A stretch of DNA of 64,000 bases from Actinomycetota bacterium (GCA_030019215.1 JASEEZ010000005.1:26838-90837); one strand, 5' to 3'. Shown: positions 53,575 to 62,812, numbered from the stretch's first letter. Numbers and translations: made by a program. Notes: generated by a model not told the origin, from the sequence alone.

Positions 53575-54123
53575 ATGAAACTTGAATTGGGGAATTTCTA
53601 CAGAATTTTAGCACCGAGACCAGCGGTGCTCATTTCAACCATCGATGGGCGGGGAAAGACGAATGCTGCACCCTTTAGTTTTGTTATGCCCGTTTCTTCC
53701 GATCCGCCTCTCGTTGCCTTCGCCTCCGCGCCCGGGAGACATACTTTAGCCAACATCAGAGAGGTCGGCGAGTTTGTGGTAAACATCGCCCCCGCCGATA
53801 TCATCGATGAGCTCTGGGTTTGCAGCAAGTCCTTCCCTAAAGGTGTGAGTGAGACCAAGGAAGCGGGTCTCACCGAGAAGAAATCGAAGTCGGTCAAAGC
53901 ACCGAGCATCGAGGAGTGCATCGGTTGGATCGAGTGTGCCCTGGAGTTCGAAAAAGAGGCGGGCGACCACGTAATAATCGTGGGAAGAGTGGTTAATGCG
54001 GAGGCCAAAGACGAGTTTTTTACAGAGGGAAAGTTCGATGTCCTCAAGGCGAAGCCACTGATGCACCTAACTGGCAAGGATTTCGCCATCCCCGGCAGAA
54101 TAATTAACCCTAGGGTTCAGTAG
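53575..54123 (+). CDS. Flavin reductase-like, FMN-binding split-barrel protein
   Basis: A 182-aa split-barrel protein of the flavoredoxin/DIM6-NTAB type: YRILAPRPAVLISTIDGRGKTNAAPFSFVMPVSSDPPLVAF is the FMN-binding core. Substrate and partner are unknown. ATG at 53,575 behind GAGGGAGGAA. It is the last gene of the housekeeping part; the AT-rich accessory region begins after it. Confidence 0.88.
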   Translation: MKLELGNFYRILAPRPAVLISTIDGRGKTNAAPFSFVMPVSSDPPLVAFASAPGRHTLANIREVGEFVVNIAPADIIDELWVCSKSFPKGVSETKEAGLTEKKSKSVKAPSIEECIGWIECALEFEKEAGDHVIIVGRVVNAEAKDEFFTEGKFDVLKAKPLMHLTGKDFAIPGRIINPRVQ

Positions 54124-54231
54124 ATTTTTTTCGGCGCAATTTATTCGTTGGAGAGCGGAGTTGATTAAGAGCAAACAAAGCGGTTCGGGCAAGAATGAGT
54201 TGACTGCCATTGATTAGAAAGGGATTTGATT

Positions 54232-54768
54232 ATGGGGGATCCAGGACGCCTGACGCCAAGTGAATTTGAGGCTCTGGTCGAAGAGTTGTTGCGAATATCT
54301 GGTGTTGGGCTCTCAGATTTCAAAGTTAAGCGGCTGGAAACCATTCAGGGCTTGAACGGCGAATACAACATAGACATTACTGCTCGGTTCAAAGCACTTG
54401 GAGCCAATTTCCTTGTCCTTATTGAATGCAAGCACCACAAGAATCCGATTAAGCGCGAACTGGTTCAGGTGTTAAATGACAAAGTGTGCTCAACTGCTGC
54501 GCAAAAAGGCATGATGTTCACAACTTCTTCTTATCAACGCGGAGCGCTTAAATATGCTAAAGTAAATGGCATTGCATTAGTGAGAATTATCGATGGAAAG
54601 ACTACTTATGAGACAAAGGGCTATGGAGTGCCGATCCAGGTTCCCGATTGGGTTCCAGAATTCGTTAGTCAAGTAATCAGTGCAACTGAGAGCGGCTGGA
54701 GAACCAAGTTAATAATCGAAAATCGACCTGAGTTTATCCTAGAAGAATTCGAAATCAACGGCAGCTAA
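54232..54768 (+). CDS. Mrr-type restriction endonuclease domain protein
   Basis: A 178-aa protein that is essentially one Mrr_cat (PD-(D/E)xK) domain. Catalytic residues Asp48 and Glu65-x-Lys67 (IECKHH), with an Mrr-like QGLNGEYNIDI before them and ITYxxGA-like SSYQRGALKYAKVNGIALVRI after. It lacks the N-terminal winged helix of E. coli Mrr. It could restrict modified DNA or recycle a broader defence role. ATG 54,232 with AAAGGGA. AT-richer than the core; the stop sits inside an attC-like repeat. Confidence 0.88.
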   Translation: MGDPGRLTPSEFEALVEELLRISGVGLSDFKVKRLETIQGLNGEYNIDITARFKALGANFLVLIECKHHKNPIKRELVQVLNDKVCSTAAQKGMMFTTSSYQRGALKYAKVNGIALVRIIDGKTTYETKGYGVPIQVPDWVPEFVSQVISATESGWRTKLIIENRPEFILEEFEINGS

Positions 54769-54823
54769 CAGCGCATTTGTGGTTTGCTTCGTTCATAGTT
54801 CGTGAACCTGAAAACTGTTGGGT
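54763..54823 (+). other. attC-like site A (weak)
   Basis: AGCTAACAG at 54,763-54,771 and CTGTTGGGT at 54,815-54,823. The second fits the integron R' core GTTRRRY exactly, and the first fits RYYYAAC at six of seven positions. The AACAG/CTGTT arms pair, and an inner GTTCA..TGAAC stem is present. It overlaps the stop of the Mrr gene and ends 22 bp before the next gene, as attC sites do. Confidence 0.35.
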
Positions 54824-54844
54824 GCTGGCAGCTAAGGAAGAAAA

Positions 54845-57800
54845 ATGAATAAGACTGAAAAAGGCAAATTTAAAAAAGCTCTCAGTTCTTACTTTGGGGA
54901 AATTCATAAAATTTATATAGGCGGCGATTTCAGAGAGGAAAGTTTTTATCCTGCTCTTAAAAGACTTATTGAGGAGTGCGCCAAACTTTCCCCAGAGCAA
55001 GTTGGGACGAGCGCCCTTGTTTTACCCAAAAAGACAGAGATAGGAATCCCCGACTTCCGTATTGGCAAAAATGGTGAAATTGTCGGATATATTGAGGCTA
55101 AACCACCGGACACCAATCTCAGAGAAGTTCAAGACTCTGAGCAACTCAAAAGATATCGGGACTCTCTACCAAACCTTATTCTGACCAATTTCTTAGAGTT
55201 TAGACTATATAGGTCTGGTGATCCCATAGACAAGGTAGAGGTGGGGCGCCAGTTTACTTTGCGGAGCTTAAAGTATCCTCCTGTTCCCGAGAAGCTAGAT
55301 TTATTTTTTGAACTGTTAGAAAAATTTTTCTCTTTTTCCACACCTGAGGTTCGAAGATCATCTGATCTTTCTGTTGAACTTGCAAAGCGAACCCGATTTC
55401 TTGAACACATTTTACAAGAAGAGCTTTCACGAGAGAGTGAGGAAGTAACAAGATTCTACAGAGCTTTTCAGGAAGAACTTATAGAAACGCTGACAAAAGA
55501 GAGATTTGCTGATCTTTACGCCCAGACCATTACATACGGGCTATTTGCGGCTTGGATGAAAGTCCGGAATGGCTTCAAGAGAGAACTGGCTTGGGAATTT
55601 ATCCCCGAAAGTTTGCCTTTGCTAAAAGAAATCTTTTACTCCTTTACCGGGCCCCATTTCCCCGAATCCTTGATCTGGATTGTCGATGAGATAAGCCAGA
55701 TACTTGAAAAAGCAGATATTTCGTCAATTCTTGAAGAATTCAAGACAACTCGATGGGATGAGGACCCAGTTATTCACTTTTACGAAACCTTTCTTGCCAC
55801 TTATAACCCCAAAGAAAGAGAAAGATTGGGAGTTTACTATACACCTCTACCTGTGGTTTCTTATATTGTGAAATCCATTCATCATCTTTTAAAAGAAAAA
55901 TTTGAGAAAGCTGAAGGACTTGCGACTAACGATGTTACTCTTCTTGACCCAGCTGCCGGAACCCTAACCTTTGTAGTTCAAGCAATCAAGCAGGCCCAAA
56001 AGGAGTTGGAAGATGAGAAAAAGCAAGGGCTTCTTAAATCTTACATAGAGGAGCATATCCTGCCCCATTTCCATGCTTTTGAAATCCTCATGGCTCCATA
56101 TACAGTGGGACATTTCAAGGTTTCTATGGTTTTGGAGGAGATGGGATATAAGTTTAAAGAAGGCGAAAGATTTAAATTTTATCTCACAAACACTTTAGAA
56201 ATGAAAGAGCCAAAGCACTTAAGCTTTCTAATCGACCTTACAAAAGAAGGGCAAGAGGCGAAAAGGATAAAAGAAGAAGTACCAATTTTGGTTGTTCTCG
56301 GTAATCCTCCTTATTCAGTAAGTTCAGAAAATAACTCTGCTTGGATGATAGGCGAAGTTCAGAAAAAAACAAGAAAAGACAAAAGAGGGATAGAACGATT
56401 ACTCAGTGTGAGAGTAAGAGGGCTTCTTGATGATTATAAAGATGATGTTAGAGATGAGCGCAATATTCAACCTTTGAATGACGACTACATAAAATTTATT
56501 CGATTTGCCCACTGGAAGATAGATCAAGCGGGCAAAGGAATCCTGGGATTTATCACCAATAATTCCTATCTTTCGGGGGTAATCCATCGAGGAATGAGAA
56601 GAAAGCTCTTAGAGACCTTTGATGAGATTTACATCCTTAATCTTCATGGTTCTTCAAGAATTGGCGAAAAGACACCCGAAGGCGGCAAAGACGAGAATGT
56701 CTTTGATATTCAGCAAGGGGTCACCATAGCTTTATATGTGAAACTAGAAAAACCACAGAAAGAGAAAAAGGTTTACTATGCTGACCTCTGGGGGCTGCGA
56801 GGCGAAAAATACGGATACCTCTTTGAAAATGATATAGAAATCACTAAATGGCAGGAACTCAAACCCGTTGCCCCTTATTATTTCTTTATTCCCAAGGACT
56901 TCGCATTACAAGCCGAGTATGAAAAATTCTGGAAGGTAACAGATATCTTTAAGAGGTGGTCAAGTGGCGTAAAGACTCATAGAGACCATTTTGTGGTGGG
57001 ATTTACCAAAGAAGAAATAATTCGAAGACTGAGAATATTTACTGGAACCTTATCTGATGAATTAGTTGGTCAAAGCTTAAACCTTGAAGATACAGGAACT
57101 TGGAAGTTAACTACTGCGAGGCAAAAAGTGAACGGTCAAAAGTTGGAGCATAAAATTTACCCTTACGCTTATAGACCTTTTGATACACGATGGATATGCT
57201 ACGAATCTTCGTTGATAGACAGAGATAGATGGCCATTTATGGGCCATCTATTAAAGGAAAACATATCTCTGGTGACCACAAGGATATTGTCGAAACCACC
57301 TTTTGCTCATGTTTTTATTTCAAATGTCGCATCGGACATTTGTTTAATTTCAACAAAGACCAAAGAAACAGCTTATTTTTTCCCTCTCTACCTCTATCCG
57401 CATGAACCTGGGGGACAGGTGTCAGGCAAAGAGGCGCTTGGGGCAGAACGAATCTCCAATTTTAGCCCTAAGTTCCTACAAGCCATAAGAGAATCCATCA
57501 ACTCGGAGCCGAAACTAGGGGAGATTTTTTATTACATCTATGCCATTCTTCATTCCCCAACTTACCGCAAACGCTACGAAGAATTTCTCAAGATAGATTT
57601 TCCGAGGGTTCCGTTGCCTTCAAATTATGAGGTGTTCAAAGAGTTAAGTAATCTTGGAAAAGAACTTGTTGATCTTCATTTGCTTGAATCCTCAGCTCTC
57701 GATGAGACCAATATAGGTTTTCCCAAAGGCGGCTCTAATATGGTAGAGAAAGTTTTCTATGATGAAGAGAGCCAGAGAGTCTTCATAAACAAAGAACAGT

Positions 57801-58000
57801 ATTTTGAGGGCATTTCAAAAGAAGTGTGGGAATATCAAATCGGAAGCTATCAGGTGATGGAGAAATATTTGAAGGACAGAAAAGGCCGGAAACTTTCTCT
57901 CGATGAGATTAACCATTATATGAAAGTGGCAAAAGCCATTCGATTAACAATTGAACTACAAAAAAAGATCGACAATGCGTATAGAGAAATTGAAATTTAA
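54845..58000 (+). CDS. Type ISP/IIG-like restriction enzyme: nuclease-methyltransferase
   Basis: A 1051-aa protein. Residues ~1-130 look like a PD-(D/E)xK nuclease (Asp70 in IPDFRIG; Glu84-x-Lys86 in YIEAKPP). Residues ~320-720 are an N6-adenine methyltransferase with motif I LLDPAAGTLTF (Asp368) and motif IV NPPY (Asn487). The C-terminal ~350 residues resemble the type ISP target-recognition/C-terminal region. Known type ISP enzymes are ~1500-1600 aa with a helicase between nuclease and methyltransferase. No helicase motifs are seen here, so this behaves more like a type IIG enzyme. ATG with GGAAGAAAA. Confidence 0.88.
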   Translation: MNKTEKGKFKKALSSYFGEIHKIYIGGDFREESFYPALKRLIEECAKLSPEQVGTSALVLPKKTEIGIPDFRIGKNGEIVGYIEAKPPDTNLREVQDSEQLKRYRDSLPNLILTNFLEFRLYRSGDPIDKVEVGRQFTLRSLKYPPVPEKLDLFFELLEKFFSFSTPEVRRSSDLSVELAKRTRFLEHILQEELSRESEEVTRFYRAFQEELIETLTKERFADLYAQTITYGLFAAWMKVRNGFKRELAWEFIPESLPLLKEIFYSFTGPHFPESLIWIVDEISQILEKADISSILEEFKTTRWDEDPVIHFYETFLATYNPKERERLGVYYTPLPVVSYIVKSIHHLLKEKFEKAEGLATNDVTLLDPAAGTLTFVVQAIKQAQKELEDEKKQGLLKSYIEEHILPHFHAFEILMAPYTVGHFKVSMVLEEMGYKFKEGERFKFYLTNTLEMKEPKHLSFLIDLTKEGQEAKRIKEEVPILVVLGNPPYSVSSENNSAWMIGEVQKKTRKDKRGIERLLSVRVRGLLDDYKDDVRDERNIQPLNDDYIKFIRFAHWKIDQAGKGILGFITNNSYLSGVIHRGMRRKLLETFDEIYILNLHGSSRIGEKTPEGGKDENVFDIQQGVTIALYVKLEKPQKEKKVYYADLWGLRGEKYGYLFENDIEITKWQELKPVAPYYFFIPKDFALQAEYEKFWKVTDIFKRWSSGVKTHRDHFVVGFTKEEIIRRLRIFTGTLSDELVGQSLNLEDTGTWKLTTARQKVNGQKLEHKIYPYAYRPFDTRWICYESSLIDRDRWPFMGHLLKENISLVTTRILSKPPFAHVFISNVASDICLISTKTKETAYFFPLYLYPHEPGGQVSGKEALGAERISNFSPKFLQAIRESINSEPKLGEIFYYIYAILHSPTYRKRYEEFLKIDFPRVPLPSNYEVFKELSNLGKELVDLHLLESSALDETNIGFPKGGSNMVEKVFYDEESQRVFINKEQYFEGISKEVWEYQIGSYQVMEKYLKDRKGRKLSLDEINHYMKVAKAIRLTIELQKKIDNAYREIEI

Positions 58001-58105
58001 TTTGCAATCAAGGTCAGAATCTCTTACCCAATTGAAAAACAACTTGAAGTCATTAATGCCTTACCGCAGGCAATTTTAAGAAAAGCATTTAGAAGTGAAT
58101 TATGA
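58001..58105 (+). pseudogene. C-terminal fragment of an HsdS specificity subunit
   Basis: Directly after the preceding TAA the frame reads ...RISYPIEKQLEVINALPQAILRKAFRSEL and stops. Ending in ALPQAILRKAFRxEL is characteristic of type I restriction HsdS subunits. Only about 34 codons remain and no start is available, so it is a relic of a type I system that once stood here. Confidence 0.72.
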
Positions 58106-58132
58106 CAAAGAATATAAGAGGAGGAATATGAT

Positions 58133-58570
58133 ATGAAACTTGAAAAAAGTGATTGGATACTTGTAGTTTTGAGAAAAAAACCATTGGATAGAATCCACAT
58201 TATGAAATCACTTTTTCTAATTTGGCACAGATCTAGAGGAGAAGTTCAAGATTATTTTCATTTTGAGCCATATCTTTATGGTCCTTATAGCTTGGAAGTA
58301 TATTCAGAACTTCGGGACCTACTAACACATGGATTTGTGACGCAGTCGCCACACCCAATCCCAGAGTGGGCTAACTATTATTTAACCGCCCAGGGTCGAG
58401 CAAAATCTGAAGAGGTAGTTAAAAAGGCTAATCCAAAGATAATTGAATTAATTGAAAAGACAGTGGAAGAAGTTTCTCGTATGAGTTTCTTTGACTTGCT
58501 GAAAAAAGTATATGAGGAAGCACCTGAATTTGCAGAAAATTCTGTCCTGAAAGGAGTGATTAAAAAATGA
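58133..58570 (+). CDS. YwgA/Panacea-like helical protein paired with HslV-like gene
   Basis: A 145-aa protein not assigned with certainty. Its pattern FEPYLYGPYSLEVYSELRDLLTHGFV followed by YYLTAQGRAKSEEVV is like the winged-helix-type YwgA and SocA/Panacea proteins, where F/Y-GPY and a late L-T-G motif recur. Helical C-terminus (~residues 95-145). ATG behind AGAGGAGGAA. Overlaps the next gene by 4 bp (ATGA), so the two are coupled and likely act together, perhaps as a regulator or adaptor for the hydrolase. Confidence 0.6.
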   Translation: MKLEKSDWILVVLRKKPLDRIHIMKSLFLIWHRSRGEVQDYFHFEPYLYGPYSLEVYSELRDLLTHGFVTQSPHPIPEWANYYLTAQGRAKSEEVVKKANPKIIELIEKTVEEVSRMSFFDLLKKVYEEAPEFAENSVLKGVIKK

Positions 58571-59250
58571 CTCTAATCTTAGCAATTCCAGCAAAGGATG
58601 GAATAATAATTGCCGCAGATGGCCAAGTGACTTTGGGGCAAGTGCGCTGGCAGGAAAAGAAAATCAAGCAACTCAATGAACGATGCTTATGGAGTGCCTC
58701 TGGGGAATTAGCTCTAATCCAGCGAGTTGAGGAATTTATTCAACAATTGCCCGATAAAGATCAGCCACTTACTAATATCAGAGATTCACTTAGCAATGTA
58801 GTCAAACAGGCGGTCACGATCCTTTTACAACAAGATTTTCGCACACAATTTTTGCAGCCCTCAAATCCAGAACTCTTGCTTCAACTGCATCCTGGTGATT
58901 TTATGTTTGTAGAATGGCGAGGAGAACCAAAAATTTTGCATTTGCTATCTAATGGAACAAATGAATGGATAAATAAGCCTTTTGCTTCTGGTAGTGGAGG
59001 GCTTTTTGCTTATGCGTTGCTCCAGAAATATCAGGGCCATACATATGATCTACAGAAAGCAACCCTCTTGGCTTACAAGGTATTAGAAGAATCTATTGAA
59101 GTTGGTTCTTGGGGATTAGGTTTTCCAGTTGATATATGGCAAATCAATGAACAGGGGATCAAGAGTTTGAATGAAGATGAGATTGCTGCCTTAGTAGATA
59201 CTTCGAGAGTACTTCGTGAATCAGAAATTCGATCTTTTTTTGGGGAATAA
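58567..59250 (+). CDS. HslV/proteasome-beta-like Ntn threonine hydrolase
   Basis: A 227-aa Ntn-hydrolase-fold protein. Met1 is followed by Thr2, and if Met is removed the numbering matches the proteasome exactly: Thr1, Asp17 (in IIIAADGQVTLG) and Lys33 (in WQEKKIKQL). A SGSGG motif near residue 150 fits the Ser129 region. The first 25 residues resemble HslV (GDGQATLG). No HslU, proteasomal ATPase or alpha subunit is nearby. The partner is the small protein upstream. Proteolytic or amidase activity is inferred, not shown. Confidence 0.75.
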   Translation: MTLILAIPAKDGIIIAADGQVTLGQVRWQEKKIKQLNERCLWSASGELALIQRVEEFIQQLPDKDQPLTNIRDSLSNVVKQAVTILLQQDFRTQFLQPSNPELLLQLHPGDFMFVEWRGEPKILHLLSNGTNEWINKPFASGSGGLFAYALLQKYQGHTYDLQKATLLAYKVLEESIEVGSWGLGFPVDIWQINEQGIKSLNEDEIAALVDTSRVLRESEIRSFFGE

Positions 59251-59390
59251 TGAAGATTATGGTGCAAAGAAATGACTCCCGCAAAATTACAGCACCACAA
59301 TCGCTGAATGCTTACGTCAAAGGTATCTACGACATTATGTGCAGATCTGACGGAGTAGGAGTTTTCCAGTATGTAGATAGCAGGGCCTGA
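59250..59390 (+). pseudogene. N-terminal fragment of an HsdM-like methyltransferase
   Basis: The frame starting at ATG 59,250 (TAATG overlap with the hydrolase stop) reads ...APQSLNAYVKGIYDIMCRSD and then GVGVFQYV. This resembles the N-terminus of type I HsdM proteins (LNxxVKSICDIMRRSN..ALQYVPELTW). It ends after 46 codons at a TGA that lies inside an attC-like repeat, so the gene was truncated at that junction. Confidence 0.62.
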
Positions 59391-59436
59391 CTCCGTTTGC
59401 ATAAACGAACCCCGGTTCGGTTATTTTAAGTTAGGC
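59385..59436 (+). other. attC-like site B
   Basis: GCCTGACT (59,385-59,392) and AGTTAGGC (59,429-59,436) are complementary at seven of eight positions. The right box GTTAGGC fits GTTRRRY. An inner stem ATAAACGAACC / GGTTCGGTTAT (one mismatch) is present. At 52 bp it is shorter than typical attC sites. It separates the HsdM relic from the HNH gene. Confidence 0.42.
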
Positions 59437-59515
59437 GACATTTTGCTTGGCGAATTAGAGAAGATAAATTTAAAGTGTAGGAACAAATTAACCTTAAGGT
59501 TATGGAGGTATAAAG

Positions 59516-59845
59516 ATGCCAAGATATTCTACTCGGATTGATGAAATGAATCAGAAAGAAAAGGCGCAACTCGAGGAGAGGCTTCTCAAGTTTCAAGGAG
59601 GTATTTGTTTTCTCTGCGAGCACGAGATTAAACTAGAAGCTGATGAAACCGAAATAGATCATATTGTTCCTATCGCCGATGGTGGACCCGATGAGGAGGG
59701 GAATTGGGCTTTGCTTCACTCAAGCTGTAATTCAAAGAAAAGAGCCAAAAATTTAAACCTGGCAAAAGTTCTAATGAGATGGGACAGTCTAAGAGAAAAA
59801 GGGGTTGTCCCTTTGTTAGTTGAAATTCAAGACGTCTCTCCTTAA
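59516..59845 (+). pseudogene. 5' part of HNH-DGQHR protein gene, split by IS256-family element
   Basis: Residues 1-95 belong to the original gene: an HNH nuclease with Cys31-x2-Cys34, Asp48-His49, Asn63, His68 and Cys71. After codon 95 (nt 59,800) the reading frame runs into the insertion sequence and ends at 59,845 after 15 foreign codons. Joining codon 95 to nt 61,245 restores one open frame of 551 aa. The truncated 109-aa HNH domain could still be made, since the ATG and AGGTTATGGAGG remain. Confidence 0.85.
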
Positions 59846-61236
59846 CCCCATTCTAGGCTACGCTCCTTTCTTTCTCAAATTCTTTCCGGTTTAGGGCAGT
59901 GGCTAGCACAGAGAGATAGCGGTATCCGTTAATCCGCCTAAAGCGCTTCTCCACCTCTAAGAGTGAGGCTGCTGCCCATCTCTGAACCTGTTCTCCGTTT
60001 CTCCACCTTTTAACCCGACGAGAGATGTCCTTGCTGGTAGAGAAAGGAGATTCTATCAGGTTGGTGGATGAAAGACTCTTTCTCAAGAGATCAGGCACTC
60101 CCAGGCAGTGGAGGGTCAAGGTCTCTTCCAGCCCTTCTTCCAAGCTCCTGGCAGCCGATGGGTTGAGACGCTTAAGATAGCTCACTGTGAGTTGGAGTGA
60201 TTTCTTGGCCTCATGGTAGTCTCCCATGCTGTAAGCGGCCCTTAATCTTCTGTCCACTATCTCTTGATGTTCGGGAGGAAGGTAGCTCTTGACATTGCGG
60301 CGCTTATGGAGTTGGCAGCGCTGTATCTCTGTATCCTCGCCAAACACCTTTTTAACCGCTTTTCTTAGAGCCTTGGCTCCATCCAGGACAAAGAGGTAGT
60401 TCTTCTTAGGGGAGAGACCTCTTTCGACCAGGTCTTCCAGAAGAGCAGTCACTACCTCGGTGTTCTCTGTTGCTCCCTGCCAGAGACCTAAGACATGCTT
60501 TCTGCCTTCTTCATCTACCCCCAAGGCTACCACCAGGAGATATTCTTTGAACTCGATGCCATCGATTAGGATGGCGATGAGATCGAGAGTATCCAGACGA
60601 CGCTCTAGGAGTGCTTTAAGTTGTTTGGCTGTAGCCTTGATGAAGTGTCTGCCAACACTTGATTTGCTCACCCCGTAGCCCTGGCAGAAGTCCTCTATAA
60701 CCCTTTCATACTTTCTGGTGGAGATGCTTAAAAAGGAGCTTTTGGTAGACAGAGCGCTCTATTCTCCCTCCCTCTCTGAACTGCCTATAGGTGGCAAGAG
60801 GGAGTTCAACTCCCTTAAGAGATCTCACGCGGGGGTAGTCTAGATCGAACTTCCTCCCCCCGTAGATCACCACCCCATTCTGGCCACCCCAGCGGTATGC
60901 TTCTCTCTTTTTAATCCTGGCATATCTGGGACCGGCTAAAAGCCCTGCCTCTGCCTCCATAGCAGCTTGCATGAGAGCAAGTCCGGCCTCGGTTGCAAAT
61001 TCCTCTACAGCTACTTCCACACCAGCCAAGATCTCTGCTACCGGTAGAGGTAGCTCCACCTTGACTTTACCAGTGGGGCAAAGCGTGTATGCTTTCCCTC
61101 TTGTGTTTCCCCTCTCTTTCCGATACCTTTTCTTCATGGCGACTCCTTTCTGGCTTGCTTTAAGCCAATCTAGGACTTTAACAATCCCAGGTTAAGGGAG
61201 TCGCCTCTCTATTTCAACTAAAACTGGGACATGCTC
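59801..61236 (-). mobile_element. IS256-family insertion sequence, 1436 bp
   Basis: Both ends are defined. The 8-bp direct repeat GAGAAAAA at 59,793-59,800 and 61,237-61,244 is the target duplication, the usual length for IS256. Imperfect terminal inverted repeats contain TGTCCC (59,806-59,811; complement at 61,226-61,231) and TTAGTTGAAAT (61,210-61,220 on the other strand), then CCTTAACC near 59,840 and its complement near 61,190. The transposase runs on the minus strand and carries a frameshift. Confidence 0.93.
59853..61137 (-). pseudogene. IS256-family (mutator-type) transposase, frameshifted
   Basis: About 428 codons across two frames on the minus strand: N-terminal part 61,137-60,706 (143 aa) and C-terminal part from the region of 60,71x to 59,853 (starting ...STRKYERVIEDFCQGYGVSKSSVG in the shifted frame). 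The DDE residues are visible as Asp in LIDGIEFKE, Asp in VLDGAKALRKA, and the mutator CQLHKRRNV and TNLIESPFS motifs. The break lies near 60,716-60,722, where CATCTCC probably derives from CATCTCTCC by loss of two bases. The element is therefore likely inactive unless frameshifting occurs. Confidence 0.88.
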
Positions 61237-61244
61237 GAGAAAAA

Positions 61245-62615
61245 TACGGCGGTGCTTTAACAACAGAACAAATTTTAAATGAATTTGGCGGAAATAAAGA
61301 AGAAGTTTATGCTGAAGAATTTGACGATAAGATATTGCTTCGATTTTCAGAGAAAGATAGGTCTTTTTCTCTTCATGTAGACCCGAGCAATCCAGAATAT
61401 AAATTCTTTTTTGGATTACTCCCCATTTCAGTTCTTGCGCATGACTCTGAACTGAATCCTAGAAAAATTGTTGATATCAATAAACTCATTGAGGAGTTCT
61501 GGAGAAAAAATCCACAACTTCATGTGGCATTGTGCAGACTTCATTTTGAAGAGAGGGCAGGTAAGGGTAAAATTCTGCTATTTGATGGGCAGCATAAAAC
61601 CGCAGCACAAATACTTCTTGGAAGGATGGAGATGCCAGTAAGAGTTTTTGTCAATCCACCTAAAGACAATCTAAAAGAAGTGAACAGGCGAGCCCACAAG
61701 GAACTTAGGCAGATAGAATTTTTCCGTTCAGTGCTTGATAGTCTTGGAGAAGATATATTCAGTGTAAACTTCAAAAAATATCTCGAAGACCCACAAACTT
61801 CTCTGAAGTCTGAGAAAGGTTATATTGAGTCTATAGAAGCAGAGCGACGAAGAGAAGAAGAGAAAAATCTATATCACTACTTAAAGGTAAGAGTTAGAGA
61901 CTGTAGAAACCTGGCGGGAGAAAATGGAATTCTAATGAAGAATGAGTTTTTTGATTATGTAGAAAAAGATGTTGCTCGCTCGAAGACTTGGCCAATATCC
62001 TACGATTCTGTAGAGAAAACTTTCTTTAGACATTTCATTGATGCCACGCCTTGTGAAGAACAGATCAATATTGATTCTGATAGGCCATATGTTCGAGATA
62101 CTGAAGCGAGGAATCTAGTTAAGCTAATGACTTTATTTGCTAACAAAGTCTTGAAGGGAAAGTTCAATAAGGATATTGGGGTTTATAAGTTGGAAGACAG
62201 GATTAAAAAAGGCGATACTACTATCCCAGATGACCATTTGATCGCATACAGATTGTTCAGACCTGCTGCGTTCGTAATCTGGTGTGAATTCTTAAAAGAG
62301 GCTATAGCCAATTACCTAATCATGAACAGGAAAATTACTAACGAGATGAAGAAGGAGAGAAAAAGGGGGAAAGGAACAAGAGTTTTTTGGGTAGAGCTTG
62401 AAAAAGAGGGCTGGGATGCAATAGAAAAAATCATTGACAGATTAGTACGACACAAAATATGGAAAGACAGAGGACCTGTTATAGCAAACGCTTTCGGCCA
62501 AACTCGTCCAGAATTCTTTAGATTATTATTGGAAAAAGGAGAAATTGAGGGAATAGGGAAGGTATTTGAAGAACCGATTGACATTCAATATCTTCAGTCA
62601 GGTGTTGGGGATTAA
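61245..62615 (+). pseudogene. 3' part of HNH-DGQHR protein gene
   Basis: The 456-codon remainder of the gene split by the IS. The frame is open from the IS end (YGGALTTEQILNEFGGNKEE...). In the joined 551-aa protein the motif LLFDGQHKTAAQILLGR falls at about residues 206-222 and marks a DGQHR/DndB-like domain. The C-terminal ~300 residues are helical and unassigned. An ATG at 61,335 could start a 426-aa fragment, but it has no good ribosome binding site. With the N-terminal HNH this looks like a defence nuclease. Confidence 0.82.
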
Positions 62616-62702
62616 ATGAGACTATCGAAGATAATGAGGCATACAAAACAATCGCCAAGCAAAACGCTTCGCTACTATCGTGACTCACCCCTGATGGGGT
62701 CG

Positions 62703-62788
62703 CCTAACACAGCATATACGGCTCACTCCGTTCGTCCAAATTTCGGCTTCGCCGAAACTTCGTATATGCTGGGAACGAACGTTAGACG
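62703..62788 (+). other. attC-like site C (best)
   Basis: GCCTAAC (62,703-62,709) fits RYYYAAC and GTTAGAC (62,782-62,788) fits GTTRRRY. The inner arms CAGCATATACG (62,711-62,721) and CGTATATGCTG (62,762-62,772) are perfectly complementary, and TTTCGGC-TTC-GCCGAAA forms an apical hairpin. The 86-bp length and imperfect R arms match integron attC sites. It lies between the DGQHR gene and the GIY-YIG gene, which starts 25 bp later. Confidence 0.65.
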
Positions 62789-62812
62789 AAAGTGCCTATA
62801 TGAGGTAATTGT

